This document shows, in pieces, positions 17,868 to 29,001 of a DNA stretch of 64,000 bases; positions within the stretch are counted from its first letter, which is position 1, and each line of letters starts with the position of its first letter. Made by a program: the position numbers and the translations under genes. Where the stretch lies: NCBI GenBank assembly GCA_029959615.1, contig JASCOD010000001.1:124001-188000 (forward strand), written 5' to 3'. The notes beneath the pieces are model-generated. The model saw only the letters and a program-made list of their open reading frames with translations. It did not search any database and was not told the origin of the DNA. The DNA comes from Flavobacteriaceae bacterium PS02338 (GTDB taxonomy: Bacteria; Bacteroidota; Bacteroidia; Sphingobacteriales; Sphingobacteriaceae).

Positions 17868-18434
17868 TTAGTTTAATCTTTTTGTCAACAGTTCCTCAAC
17901 TTTTTTGTAAAACTGTAGTGGCTTAAGCTTACGCCAATGCAATTCATCTAGCTCTCCACCAAAGTTAATGTAGTAGTCTATACTGTTGTCTCTAAACTCT
18001 TTAATCACATGTTCATTGAAGTTAACTCCCGCAATCCACCCATCTTCTACATCCTGAAACCACTCTTCGTAATAACTATCATCAGAAGCATGGAAATTCA
18101 AAACATTTTCGCCAATAAGAATGAATTTATCAATACCCTCGTCTATCATCAACTCTAAAATTTCTCTTTTTAAAATCATGATATCATTGGTAATAGCATC
18201 ATTCCATTCGCCAATAAATTCAATGATAGCATATTGCCTATCGTAATCGGCGTATAGTACTTTGATGTAAAGCGTATTAGAGCCAAAGGTATCCCATTGG
18301 GGATGAATGAGATAATTATAGAGTTGTTTGTCGTAGTAAAACTCAGAGTATTCGGTATTATAGAAAGGTGAACGCTCATCTTCAGCGGCAATATAGTCGT
18401 CCCTCCACTGATAATATGGTTCTATTTCATGCAT
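17868..18434 (-). CDS. conserved-looking hypothetical protein, acidic, Tyr-rich
   Basis: 188 residues, no signal peptide or membrane helix, so cytoplasmic. It is unusually rich in Tyr, Asp and Glu (for example YYQWRDDYIAAEDERSPFYN near the start). The middle (YAIIEFIGEWNDAITNDIM, then IDKFILIGENVLNFH) has the alternating pattern of a small alpha/beta fold, and the C-terminus (LKPLQFYKKVEELL) is helical. I recognise no named family. It lies 37 bp upstream of the BI-1 gene in the same direction, so the two may be cotranscribed. Confidence 0.75.
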   Translation of the reverse strand: MHEIEPYYQWRDDYIAAEDERSPFYNTEYSEFYYDKQLYNYLIHPQWDTFGSNTLYIKVLYADYDRQYAIIEFIGEWNDAITNDIMILKREILELMIDEGIDKFILIGENVLNFHASDDSYYEEWFQDVEDGWIAGVNFNEHVIKEFRDNSIDYYINFGGELDELHWRKLKPLQFYKKVEELLTKRLN

Positions 18435-18450
18435 GAAGCAAAATTACAAA

Positions 18451-18506
18451 TTTAGATTTACGAATTTAGATTTTTGCGTGTGGCAATCGTAATTCGTAAA
18501 TCTAAA
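18451..18506. repeat. 16-bp inverted repeat downstream of murQ
   Basis: TTTAGATTTACGAATT (18451-18466) is the exact reverse complement of 18491-18506, with 24 nt between. It fills most of the gap between murQ and the next minus-strand gene and may act as a terminator or mRNA end signal for murQ, although no clear T-run follows. Confidence 0.6.
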
Positions 18507-18515
18507 ATCTTAAAT

Positions 18516-19319
18516 CTATTTACTTGCTTCTACAGCTTTACGCACACTGCCGTGTTTGATTAGCAATTCTGCAGCTTGTTCTTGATCGATATTCAGCTCT
18601 TCCATCACCATTTGAGTACCTCTATCTACCAACTTATGATTAGTTAGCTGCATATCCACCATTTTATTTCCTTTTACACGTCCCAACTGGATCATCACGG
18701 TAGTGCTTAACATATTCAATACTAATTTTTGTGCAGTTCCAGATTTCATTCGGGTAGAACCTGTCAAAAATTCTGGGCCTACTACCACTTCTACCGGAAA
18801 ATCAGATTCGGCAACTATTGGACCACCTTCATTACAAATAACACAACCTGTAAGCACACCGTGTTCACGAGCAGTATTTAAACCGCCAACTACATAAGGC
18901 GTTGTACCAGAAGCGGCCAAACCAACCAAGCAGTCTTTTTCATTAATATCGTATTCTTGTAGATCTTTCCATGCCTGTACAGCATCGTCTTCGGCAAACT
19001 CTACCGCTTTGCGAATAGCCGTGTCGCCACCAGCAATGATCCCTACCACCCAGTCAAACGGTACACCAAAAGTTGGAGGGCACTCAGAAGCATCAACTAC
19101 CCCTAAACGACCGCTAGTACCTGCACCAATATAGAATAACCTACCGCCTTTTTTCATTCGCTCTGCTACGGCAGCAGCCAATTTCTCGATTTGAGGCAAT
19201 GCTTTTTCAACAGCCAGAGGAACCAATTTATCCTCGTTATTAATGCCTTTCAAAACTTCCATTACCGACATCTTATCGATGTCTTTGTATTTAGATTCTT
19301 GCTCGGTTATTCTTTTCAT
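18516..19319 (-). CDS. murQ: N-acetylmuramic acid 6-phosphate etherase
   Basis: 267 residues, a SIS-domain enzyme slightly shorter than E. coli MurQ. Motifs: N-terminal TEQESKYKDIDKMSVMEVL, the SIS sugar-phosphate site RLFYIGAGTSGRLGVVDASECPPTFG (about 61-86), GLAASGTTPYVVGGL, and GPEFLTGSTRMKSGTAQKLVLNM. It splits the lactyl ether of MurNAc-6-phosphate to GlcNAc-6-phosphate and lactate in peptidoglycan recycling. No other recycling gene (anmK, murP) is next to it. Confidence 0.95.
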   Translation of the reverse strand: MKRITEQESKYKDIDKMSVMEVLKGINNEDKLVPLAVEKALPQIEKLAAAVAERMKKGGRLFYIGAGTSGRLGVVDASECPPTFGVPFDWVVGIIAGGDTAIRKAVEFAEDDAVQAWKDLQEYDINEKDCLVGLAASGTTPYVVGGLNTAREHGVLTGCVICNEGGPIVAESDFPVEVVVGPEFLTGSTRMKSGTAQKLVLNMLSTTVMIQLGRVKGNKMVDMQLTNHKLVDRGTQMVMEELNIDQEQAAELLIKHGSVRKAVEASK

Positions 19320-19459
19320 TTATCTGATTTGATTTGGGTATGCTTATACAAATTTGCACATAACCGCAATTTCTTGCAATAGTTTTCAAATATCGGCATA
19401 AATTATTAAAAAACTAAATTGTTATTTAATCGTTTTTCTAAATAAGACACATATTTTCA

Positions 19460-19467
19460 TAACTTTG
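19460..19467 (+). promoter_or_regulatory. TAnnTTTG -7 box before the S41 protease gene
   Basis: TAACTTTG matches the Bacteroidota -7 consensus and lies 15 bp before the chosen ATG at 19483. It supports the ATG over the two TTG codons upstream. No convincing -33 box was found. Confidence 0.45.
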
Positions 19468-19482
19468 TTGCATCCAAAACTG

Positions 19483-21093
19483 ATGAAAAAAAATACCCGT
19501 ACCAATTTATTGATTGCGTTAGCTTATTGCGTGACGTTAATTGGAGGTATGTATCTGGGTTACAAATTCTTAAAAGACCAAGGTTTCAAAGTCAAAGATG
19601 ACATTAGGTATGCCAATACCGAAGAGGAAAAGGTTGAAGATATTATCCATATTATTAAGAAAAAATATGTTGACGACATTAACGCTGACAGCTTAAAACA
19701 TCTTCCTATTGACAGTCTTTTACATCAGCTTGATCCACATAGTGCTTATCTACCACCTACCGAAGCATTTGAACTTTCGGAAGCCTTAGAAGGAAATTTT
19801 GAGGGAGTTGGTGTTGAATATTATATCCTTAACGACACTTTGCTGGTAACCAACGTGGTTAAAGACGGTCCAGCTTTTTTAAGTGGCATTAAGCAAGGTG
19901 ATAAAATTTTGAAAGTAGATACTACCGTAGTAAGTGGCCGTATGCTACCTCGCTCACAAATGATGGGTAGAATAAAAGGCAAGAAAGGTACTACGGTACA
20001 ATTAACCGTTCTTCACTCGGGAACAACAAGCCCGGTAATTCTAAATGTGAAGCGTGGCAAAGTGGAGATCAGCAGCATCGATGCGGCGTATATGATCAAC
20101 CAAGAAACCGCCTACATTAGAATTAGCAAGTTCGGCGCAACAACAGATGCAGATTTTGCAAGTACCATCAAAAATCTCAAAGCCAAAGGAATGAAAAAAA
20201 TGGTTTTGGACCTGAGAGATAACGGTGGAGGCTACCTCACCGCAGCCACATCCTTGGCCAATCAATTTTTACCTGAAAATAAGCTGATTGTTTACACCCA
20301 AGGGAAACATGACCCTCGTACTGATTATTTTACTACTGGCGGAGGAGAATTTGAACAAGGCAAACTAGCCGTGCTAATTAATGAAAACTCGGCATCGGCT
20401 AGTGAAATATTTGCGGGAGCTATTCAAGACCTGAACAGAGGAGCCATTATTGGTCGCCGCTCATTTGGGAAAGGCCTAGTACAAGAACAATTTGCTTTTG
20501 AAGATGGTTCTGCACTCAACCTAACAATTGCTCGTTACTATACACCATCCGGCCGAAGCATTCAAAAATCTTACAAAAAAGGCTACAAAGCTTACCAGCA
20601 AGAAATTGAAGACAGACTAAACACAGGTGAACTTACTGCAGAATCTACCAAAGCAGATAGTTTGATGAACAATATGCCTTACATTACTAAAGATGGCAAG
20701 AAAGTTTTTTCAGGCGGCGGAATTCAACCCGATATTTATGTAAAATTAGATACACTTGGTTATAATAAATTTTACGCCACCTTATTGCAAAAGAGGGTTT
20801 TTATCGATTTCGTTTTCGAAACTTTAGCAGATAGATATACGTCTGACTATTTAAATAGAGCAGTTTCTGTTTTTAATATTAATGACAAAGATTACGTAGA
20901 TTTTTTAAAATACGTAGAAAGCAAAAAAATTGTCATCGATACTAAGCAGCTAATTCCTGCCAAACCCTTGATCTATAAAAATTTGAAGCTAATGCTTTAT
21001 AAATATTATTTAGGAGACACTGGTTATTACAAAGCTCATAACCAGAGTGACCCTATGATTAAACAAGCTTTGGGCTATCTAGCTGCTAATTAA
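19483..21093 (+). CDS. S41 family C-terminal processing protease
   Basis: 536 residues from the ATG at 19483 (MKKNTRTNLL). One N-terminal hydrophobic helix (about 7-28) acts as signal or anchor. A PDZ domain follows (about 95-180, GVGVEYYILNDTLLVTNVVKDGPA and GDKILKVD). The S41 domain (about 200-375) has DLRDNGGG, the nucleophile block NENSASASE and the catalytic Lys in FGKGLVQEQ. It would cut proteins near their C-termini in the periplasm. Its 3' end overlaps that of the convergent hydrolase gene by 8 bp. A signal peptide plus a long C-terminal extension (about 380-536) is usual in Bacteroidota homologues. Confidence 0.94.
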   Translation: MKKNTRTNLLIALAYCVTLIGGMYLGYKFLKDQGFKVKDDIRYANTEEEKVEDIIHIIKKKYVDDINADSLKHLPIDSLLHQLDPHSAYLPPTEAFELSEALEGNFEGVGVEYYILNDTLLVTNVVKDGPAFLSGIKQGDKILKVDTTVVSGRMLPRSQMMGRIKGKKGTTVQLTVLHSGTTSPVILNVKRGKVEISSIDAAYMINQETAYIRISKFGATTDADFASTIKNLKAKGMKKMVLDLRDNGGGYLTAATSLANQFLPENKLIVYTQGKHDPRTDYFTTGGGEFEQGKLAVLINENSASASEIFAGAIQDLNRGAIIGRRSFGKGLVQEQFAFEDGSALNLTIARYYTPSGRSIQKSYKKGYKAYQQEIEDRLNTGELTAESTKADSLMNNMPYITKDGKKVFSGGGIQPDIYVKLDTLGYNKFYATLLQKRVFIDFVFETLADRYTSDYLNRAVSVFNINDKDYVDFLKYVESKKIVIDTKQLIPAKPLIYKNLKLMLYKYYLGDTGYYKAHNQSDPMIKQALGYLAAN

Positions 21094-22003
21094 ACTTATT
21101 TGCCTCTAGCCAATTTTTTAAACGCTCAAACCAATCGTCTTTAGTAGTTTTATTTTTCAAACCAAAACCATGACCTCCAGCCTGATAAATATGCGCCTCG
21201 GCAGGAACATCATTTTTCACTAGAGCTTCATTGTATCTCAAACTATTTTGAACTGGCACTGATTTGTCGTTATTGGCATGTACCAAGAAAGTTGGCGGCG
21301 TTTGAGCTGTTACTTGTCGCTCTGACGAAAAATATTTCTTTTGCTCTTCTGTCGGCGTTTCTCCAAGTAAATTCTTCACCGAACCAGCGTGAGTGTATTG
21401 TCCGAATGTAATCACAGGATAGATTAAGATAGAAAAACTTGGTCTTAGACTTATATTCTCTTGATTTTCAATTTTCATATCTGCAAAATGCGTACTCGCT
21501 GTAGAAGCCAAGTGACCACCAGCAGAGAACCCCATTATCCCAACTCTATTTACATCTACTCCCCAAACCGAAGCATTTTTTCTAACCAAGTAAATAGCCT
21601 GTAGTGCGTCTTGTAACGGTCCAAGGCTTTTATCTTTCATAATCAAATCACTTGGCAAACGATATTTCAACACAAAAGCTGTTATTCCAATTTCCTGAAA
21701 TTTCCTAGCTACATCATGACCTTCTTTATCTATAGCTAAAATACCATATCCACCACCAGGACATATAATTACGGCTGCACCACTTGGTTTTGCTGGCTGA
21801 TAAATATATAGCTCAGGTTTAGAAACCTTACTTGTTCTAACCACCTTATCTTCACGAGTAACTGTTTCCTCAACGTAATCGTCAGGAGTAGATTTTGCAC
21901 CTGGAATAGCACCTCCATATAAAGAAATTGCCTGTTGGGCTTGAGTATTTATCACTATAAAAAGAAAAGCAGCTAATATTCCGAAAGCTCTGAAATTGTT
22001 CAT
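21086..22003 (-). CDS. secreted alpha/beta hydrolase (acetyl-esterase-like)
   Basis: 305 residues from the ATG at 22003 (MNNFRAFGIL); upstream ATG codons would spoil the signal peptide (about 1-22, ending INTQAQ). The oxyanion-hole strand CPGGGYGIL, the nucleophile elbow GFSAGGHLAS, an Asp-containing VHANNDKSVP and the terminal His in GGHGFG complete a Ser-Asp-His triad. The pattern fits the BD-FAE/xylan-esterase-related group of the fold. Probable role: periplasmic de-esterification of a sugar or lipid. No carbohydrate-degrading neighbours are present, so the substrate is open. Confidence 0.88.
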   Translation of the reverse strand: MNNFRAFGILAAFLFIVINTQAQQAISLYGGAIPGAKSTPDDYVEETVTREDKVVRTSKVSKPELYIYQPAKPSGAAVIICPGGGYGILAIDKEGHDVARKFQEIGITAFVLKYRLPSDLIMKDKSLGPLQDALQAIYLVRKNASVWGVDVNRVGIMGFSAGGHLASTASTHFADMKIENQENISLRPSFSILIYPVITFGQYTHAGSVKNLLGETPTEEQKKYFSSERQVTAQTPPTFLVHANNDKSVPVQNSLRYNEALVKNDVPAEAHIYQAGGHGFGLKNKTTKDDWFERLKNWLEANKFN

Positions 22004-22126
22004 TATGATATGGCTTAATTGTTGCATTGTTAACGTCAAATCTTAAAAATCAGCATTTATTTATAATTATCAAACTATTTGAATATTTAAAAACTGATGC
22101 CTGACTACTAAAAACTGTCCATTGAA

Positions 22127-23201
22127 TTAAAATTCCATCAAATAAGCCTTTAAAAACTCATTGATATCTCCATTTAATACCGCATCAGGGTTTGAAGTTT
22201 GGTAATTAGTCCTATGATCCTTCACACGCCTATCATCCAATACGTAACTTCTAATTTGCGAACCCCATTCAATCTTCATCTTGCTACCTTCAATTGCTGC
22301 TGTAGCTTCTTGGCGTTTACGCATCTCTATTTCGTACAACTGCGATTTTAATAAACGAATCGCATTTTCCTTATTTTGCAATTGCGAACGAGACTCTTGA
22401 TTTTTGATGATAATCCCCGAAGGTTTGTGATATAAACGTACGGCAGTTTCTACCTTGTTTACGTTTTGTCCACCAGCGCCACCAGCCCTAAATGTTTCAA
22501 ATTCGATGTCCGCAGGATTTACGTCGATAGTTATCGTATCATCTACCAAAGGGTAAACATAAACCGAAGCAAAAGAAGTATGACGACGAGCGTTCGAATC
22601 GAAAGGAGAAATACGCACCAAACGATGCACCCCATTTTCGCCTTTTAAATAACCATAAGCAAATTCACCAGTAATTTCCAAAGTCACAGTTTTTACACCG
22701 GCAACCTCACCTTCCTGATAATCTTGCTCACTAACTTTATAGCCGTTCTTTTCTGCCCACATCAAATACATCCGCATCAACATGCTGGCCCAATCGCAGC
22801 TTTCCGTACCACCTGCACCAGCGGTAATTTGCAATACGGCATTCAACTGATCTTCTTTGCTGTTCAGCATGTTTTTCAGTTCCAACTCCTCAACTAGCTT
22901 TAAAGTTTGTTGGTATTGCTCTTCAACTTCCTCTTCTGTAGCATCCCCGCTCTGTTGAAAATCATAAAGTACAGCAGTATCTTCATAAGCTGCATTAGCC
23001 TTTGAAAATCCTTCCGTCCATTTCTTTTTAGTACTAATTTGAGCTAAAACCTGCTCTGCTTTTTTTGGATTATCCCAAAAATTTGGGTCGAGGGTAATTT
23101 TTTCTTCCTCGCTTATTTGGTATAGAAGCTCATCAACGTCAAAGATACCCCCTCAGAGACACTAATCTATCTCTTAAATCCTGCAACTGTTCTTTAGTCA
23201 T
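22127..23201 (-). CDS. prfB: peptide chain release factor 2 (programmed +1 frameshift)
   Basis: The gene starts at ATG 23201-23199. Frame 0 reads 20 codons ([10 protein letters not shown]...SLRGYL) and meets TGA at 23141-23139 in the classic context AGGGGGTAT-CTT-TGA-C. A +1 slip on CTT continues in the next frame (D-V-D-E-L-L...) to the stop at 22127, giving about 357 residues. The codon-recognition SPF motif (about 198-200) and the catalytic GGQ (about 243-245, in [10 protein letters not shown]) are present. RF2 frees peptides at UGA and UAA; scarcity of RF2 raises the frameshift and hence its own synthesis. Annotation from frame alone would truncate it at 22885. Confidence 0.97.
23138..23152 (-). 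promoter_or_regulatory. RF2 recoding site
   Basis: On the minus strand: a Shine-Dalgarno-like AGGGGG, three bases TAT, then the slippery CTT followed by in-frame TGA and C. This is the standard RF2 autoregulatory frameshift signal; CTTTGAC occupies 23144-23138. Confidence 0.95.
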
Positions 23202-23609
23202 AAAGGCAAATATACATTAATAAGGTTTAAGGTAAAAGACAGAAGGTACATGGTTTTGAAAAGCAGTTGTAGTAGTTCTTACGTTCTGCTAGCACTGCAA
23301 TCTTTTTGTTGCTACTGTCATTTCAGCCTGTCATGCTGAGTTTATCGAAGCATCTATTAAATAAACAATCCTTCGACTACTTGTTCCGATTTTCTTCGGA
23401 AAGCTCAGGATGACACTTAAATAAAAAGTATTCCACCTCTACCGAGTCTAGGCAACAAAAAACTACCTCAACTTTATCAACCTTAAGAGCATCATATATA
23501 CTAAGATTGACAAAGTCCAAAGTAAAACATCATTAGTTATCTTCTATATATCAGACAACTAGCATATTTTACTTATCAAAATTTCAATCTAAATAATTAC
23601 TTTTAGCCT
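23202..23609. other. gene-free gap with an intergenic palindromic repeat
   Basis: No convincing reading frame is seen between divergent prfB and the DUF418 gene. A repeat at 23330-23414 has ends GTCATGCTGAG / CTCAGGATGAC and internal GAAG/CTTC parts. It resembles the copies at 27990-28060 and 34755-34779. The promoters of both flanking genes must lie here, but no clear boxes are seen. Confidence 0.6.
23330..23414. repeat. REP-like palindromic repeat (GTCATGCTGAG family)
   Basis: Imperfect inverted repeat with ends GTCATGCTGAG and CTCAGGATGAC (one mismatch), and TATCGAAG / CTTCGA inside. The same family occurs at 27990-28060 (ends CTGTGTCA, core TGAGCTTGTCGAA) and as a half copy at 34755-34779. 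Confidence 0.7.
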
Positions 23610-24809
23610 ATGACCACAACTAATAGCTCCAGAATACATACTATCGACCAAATCAGAGGCATTGCCTTATTGGGTATTCTCATTTTTAACATACAAACTT
23701 ATACCTTTTTCGCCTTTCTCCGTCCCGAACAGGTCTACAACCTAGGTCTAGATAAACCAGAAACTTACGGTCCACTACAGTTTTTAATTAGCTTGTTGGT
23801 GAAAGGCCAATTCTATACCATCTACAGTTTCCTATTTGGATTAGGCTTTTTTCTGATGTGGCAAAAAAATGATCAAACAGGTTTAAATGCGGATCAACTT
23901 TTCAAGCGTCGTTTATGGTCTTTACTACTAATTGGCCTTATACATGCCTTCGTTTTTTGGTTTGGTGATATATTACACAAGTATGCGCTGTTAGGCTTCT
24001 CTCTAATTTATTTCAACAGAAAATCTATAAGCTATTTATTAAAATGGATTGCTGGCTTATTTTTATTAATGCTACTTATTCAATTCGTTTTGGCCGTTTT
24101 TTTACCTGTTACTCCTCAATCTATCGTAGAAAACGACAAAGAGTTTGACAAAGTAATTATGGAGGTATTAGACACTTGGAAAAACGGCACGGTACTACAG
24201 GTATTCAGCATGCAAAAACTCGGTGTAGCAATGGGTTGGTTTAGAGCTGTAAGTAATGGATTGATTAGTTTTATCCATTTTGAAATCATGTTTTTGTTAG
24301 GCCTTATCGCTGGAAAAACCAATATTTTTCAGCGCATTAGCGGGCTAGGTGCAAAGTTGATGAAATGGGCCTTAATCATTCTTCCTTTTGCGTTGGCAAT
24401 AAAAGCAATTGCTAATTTAGATGCACTTCAAATACAGTTGCTACCAAATCAGCCTACATGGGAAATCTTCATTGAAAATATTAGCGAAAGCATTGGAAGT
24501 CTGGCACTCACTTTTGTTTATCTGGTTTTATTGACATCCTTATTGAGTGGAAGTTCTTCTAAACTACAAGTTTGGATAGGTAACACAGGCCGTTTAGGCC
24601 TCACTAATTATTTAGCGCAAACACTGATTTGCATGTTACTCTTTTATGGTTATGCATTAAGTTTAGGTGGAAAACTTTCACTGTTACAATCTTTTATAGC
24701 CGCAGTTTTGATATATATTTTCCAAATTATCTATAGTAATCTATGGTTGAAATACTTTTCCATTGGACCAATGGAAAAACTTTGGCGAAAAATGACTTAT
24801 GGTAAATAA
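23610..24809 (+). CDS. DUF418 domain-containing membrane protein
   Basis: 399 residues with about nine or ten hydrophobic helices. The start RIHTIDQIRGIALLGILIFNIQ is the conserved N-terminal signature of this family, and the C-terminal half (LGLTNYLAQTLICMLLFYGYAL, FSIGPMEKLWRKMTYG) is the DUF418 region. Family members are polytopic inner-membrane proteins of uncertain function, related to the acyltransferase/YeiB group. The gene stands alone between prfB (divergent) and an M20 gene (convergent). Confidence 0.92.
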   Translation: MTTTNSSRIHTIDQIRGIALLGILIFNIQTYTFFAFLRPEQVYNLGLDKPETYGPLQFLISLLVKGQFYTIYSFLFGLGFFLMWQKNDQTGLNADQLFKRRLWSLLLIGLIHAFVFWFGDILHKYALLGFSLIYFNRKSISYLLKWIAGLFLLMLLIQFVLAVFLPVTPQSIVENDKEFDKVIMEVLDTWKNGTVLQVFSMQKLGVAMGWFRAVSNGLISFIHFEIMFLLGLIAGKTNIFQRISGLGAKLMKWALIILPFALAIKAIANLDALQIQLLPNQPTWEIFIENISESIGSLALTFVYLVLLTSLLSGSSSKLQVWIGNTGRLGLTNYLAQTLICMLLFYGYALSLGGKLSLLQSFIAAVLIYIFQIIYSNLWLKYFSIGPMEKLWRKMTYGK

Positions 24810-24857
24810 ATGATCCCATAGCTCAAGGTTCAAATGCTGGGCTATGAAGACTATATA

Positions 24858-26165
24858 TTACTTCCTCTTCATCCCCATATAATCCAACGTTAAATTACAC
24901 AAAGCCTTTACTCCTAAATTAAAGCTACTTTCATCGATAAAGAAATCTGGTGTATGGTGCGATGGTGCTTTCAATGGGTCTTGGCCTTTTGGCATGGCAC
25001 CTAAAAAGAAAAACAAGCCTGGTACTTTTTCCTGGTAAAAAGAAAAATCTTCGGCACCAGTTACTGGAGGCTTCAATTTTACGTTATCCGCCCCCGCAGT
25101 ATATCTCAAAGTTGGCAACATTTTTTCCGTCAAAGCCAAGTCGTTAAATGTAACTGGGTAATGCGCACTGTAAGGAATTAGTACTTCCGCTTTTGCGCCA
25201 GCAGCTTCAGCCGTTTTAGTGGCGATAGTTTTGATGCGCTCTATGAACATTGCCTCATCCTCTTTAGTGAAGTTTCTTACCGTTCCCAGCATCTCTACCT
25301 TTTCCGGAATAATATTAGACCTCACCCCTCCTTGAATACTCCCGATAGTTACTACACCAGGGTTTTCTGTTACATTTAAATTTCTACTGACGATGGTCTG
25401 TAGGTTATTTACAATCTGAGCTGAAACCACAATTGGATCAACACTACTCCAAGGATAAGCACCATGCGCTTGTCTGCCAATAACCGTAATTTTCATATCG
25501 TTTACTGCTGCCATCGTTCCGCCCGGTTTGTAAGTCAACTGACCAACGGGCGTTTGCGAATTAATGTGCAAGCCAAAAATCACTTCTACTTTCGGATTTT
25601 CTAAAACACCTTCTTTTACCATCAACTCTGCACCACCCTCTTCGCCAACTGGCGCACCTTCTTCTGCCGGTTGAAAAATAAACTTAACGGTTCCTGCCAA
25701 ATCCTTTTTCATTCCAGTAAGTACTTCGGCTACGCCCATTAAAATAGCTACATGCGAATCGTGACCGCAAGCATGCATCGTTCCAACTTCCTGTCCATTG
25801 TAAGTAGTTTTTACTTTAGAAGCGAAAGGTAATTTTACTCTTTCGGTAACAGGCAGACCATCCATATCAGCACGTAAAGCCACTACCGGTCCAGGTTTAG
25901 CACCTTTAAGAACGGCAACTACACCTGTTTTGGCTACTCCTGTTTTAATCTCCAAACCTAAAGCTTGCAAATGCTTAGCTATAATCCCTGCTGTGCGCAT
26001 TTCTTGGTTGCCTAACTCTGGATGCTGATGAAAATCTCTACGCCAATCGATTACTTTTTGCGTGATAGCTTCTGCTCGTTTAGCTGCATCCAACTTTAGT
26101 GAATTATTTTGAGCCGCAACAAATAATGGTAGCACCGCCGCAGCAAATAGTAAAAGTTTCTTCAT
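24858..26165 (-). CDS. secreted M20 family amidohydrolase
   Basis: 435 residues with a signal peptide (about 1-18, ending FVAAQ). Metal-binding motifs of the M20D group are visible: MHACGHDSHVA (about 132-142) and EEGAPVGEEGG, then the dimerisation domain (about 215-325) and the C-terminal PPVTGAEDFSFYQ with a metal His/Glu, and SHHTPDF. Members split amide bonds of N-acyl-amino acids or peptides. Export suggests it acts in the periplasm on scavenged peptides or cell-wall fragments. A second, cytoplasmic member lies at 34822. Confidence 0.93.
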   Translation of the reverse strand: MKKLLLFAAAVLPLFVAAQNNSLKLDAAKRAEAITQKVIDWRRDFHQHPELGNQEMRTAGIIAKHLQALGLEIKTGVAKTGVVAVLKGAKPGPVVALRADMDGLPVTERVKLPFASKVKTTYNGQEVGTMHACGHDSHVAILMGVAEVLTGMKKDLAGTVKFIFQPAEEGAPVGEEGGAELMVKEGVLENPKVEVIFGLHINSQTPVGQLTYKPGGTMAAVNDMKITVIGRQAHGAYPWSSVDPIVVSAQIVNNLQTIVSRNLNVTENPGVVTIGSIQGGVRSNIIPEKVEMLGTVRNFTKEDEAMFIERIKTIATKTAEAAGAKAEVLIPYSAHYPVTFNDLALTEKMLPTLRYTAGADNVKLKPPVTGAEDFSFYQEKVPGLFFFLGAMPKGQDPLKAPSHHTPDFFIDESSFNLGVKALCNLTLDYMGMKRK

Positions 26166-26283
26166 CTTGTTTTAGGTTTGAATACAAGATAACTTATTTC
26201 AGCTACAGATTCACAGATTTTGAAACCAATTATAATTCAAAAAAAATATCTGTGCATCTGTAGCTTTATTAATCATCATTTAA

Positions 26284-27972
<1,689 letters not shown>

Positions 27973-27989
27973 GTCCTTAATCTCTAAAA

Positions 27990-28060
27990 CTGTGTCACAT
28001 TGAGCTTGTCGAAATGTCTTCATGTAAGTAATGGGCTTCGACAGGCTCAGCCTGACACAG
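27990..28060. repeat. REP-like palindromic repeat
   Basis: Ends CTGTGTCA / TGACACAG and core TGAGCTTGTCGAA / TTCGACAGGCTCA form a long hairpin 18 bp after pgi. It is a better preserved copy of the family at 23330-23414. It may serve as a terminator or mRNA stabiliser for pgi. Confidence 0.8.
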
Positions 28061-28148
28061 ATGGAAAATGCTTGCGGCATTAAAGAAACATTTATGGATT
28101 TCGCACGTTTTTAACATCATAGCTGTAAATTGTTTAAATAGCGATATT

Positions 28149-28676
28149 ATGAATAGGTTAAAAAGATTATGTGCGGCAGCGTTAGCATTTATTACGGTTA
28201 ATGCTTTTGCCCAAACTGATAAAGCTACCACCGCAAAAATTGTCGAGGCCAAGACCTACACCTTTGTGGCGAGAAGCGCAACTCCATTAAATTCGCACGA
28301 GATTAATGCCATATTAGGTAAAATGCCTGGTGGCATGCAAGGCGGAACCATTAACCTTAACGAAATCTATTATCAGGTAAAGGTAACACCCGACAGCGTG
28401 ACTGCATTCTTGCCTTACTACGGACGGTCATTTACCGCTCCGATTAACCAAAATGAGGGTGGAGTAAAATTCGAGTCAAAAAAATTTGATTATAAAAGTA
28501 CTAAGGGCCGAAAACGCGGATGGGATATTGTGATTGATACTAAAGATGCGAAGGAGAATTTTCGCTTAGCTCTAAATATTGGCGACGAAGGTTATGCCAC
28601 CTTGCATTTGAGCAGCAGCGCTAAGCAAGCTATTACCTATCAAGGTTATTTGAAGGAAAACGAAGAGAAAAAATAA
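28149..28676 (+). CDS. DUF4251 domain-containing secreted protein
   Basis: 175 residues from the ATG at 28149 (MNRLKRLCAAALAF); longer upstream frames run into the palindromic repeat and are unlikely. Signal peptide about 1-22 (VNAFAQ). The mature part follows the DUF4251 pattern: KTYTFVARSATPLNSHE, a YYQVKVTPDSVTAFLPYYGRSF segment, GGVKFESKKFDY, and AKQAITYQGYL at the end. This is a Bacteroidota family of periplasmic beta-rich proteins without known function. Confidence 0.9.
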   Translation: MNRLKRLCAAALAFITVNAFAQTDKATTAKIVEAKTYTFVARSATPLNSHEINAILGKMPGGMQGGTINLNEIYYQVKVTPDSVTAFLPYYGRSFTAPINQNEGGVKFESKKFDYKSTKGRKRGWDIVIDTKDAKENFRLALNIGDEGYATLHLSSSAKQAITYQGYLKENEEKK

Positions 28677-29001
28677 AATTTAAATTAGATGAGCCGCTTT
28701 AATAGTGGCTTTCTTGTTTTTAGTAGAGCTGAGCCTTTCCTTCGTGGCAAGTGTAGTCCCGCTTTCTCTCCAAGCCGCATTCGTTTCACTCATTTACGGG
28801 CTTTACGCTCAATCGGGTCTATTTTTGAACGTAACTACTTTACCTATGCAACTTTGTTATTCGAGATTTGCAATCCCGAATAGCAAGTTAATTAACCAAC
28901 TAATCGTATACCCCTCTCTGCCTTTGGCATCCCTCCCCAAAAGGGAGAGAAAAGTTCTTAGGGAAGTTTCTGCAAAATTCTAACTATTTTATAATTAACT
29001 A
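28677..29001. other. gene-free gap between converging genes
   Basis: Frames of 64 and 92 codons exist on the plus strand but look like noise: no credible start context, Ser/Leu/Phe-rich translations, and overlap with each other. A partly palindromic CCCTCTCTGCC...GGGAGAG element lies at 28912-28949. I see no gene here. Confidence 0.55.

Noticed and set aside
28689..28983. Two overlapping plus-strand frames (64 and 92 codons) after the DUF4251 gene
   Set aside because: They overlap each other in different frames, have noise-like composition, and run into a repeat (28912-28949). No motif, signal peptide or credible start was seen.
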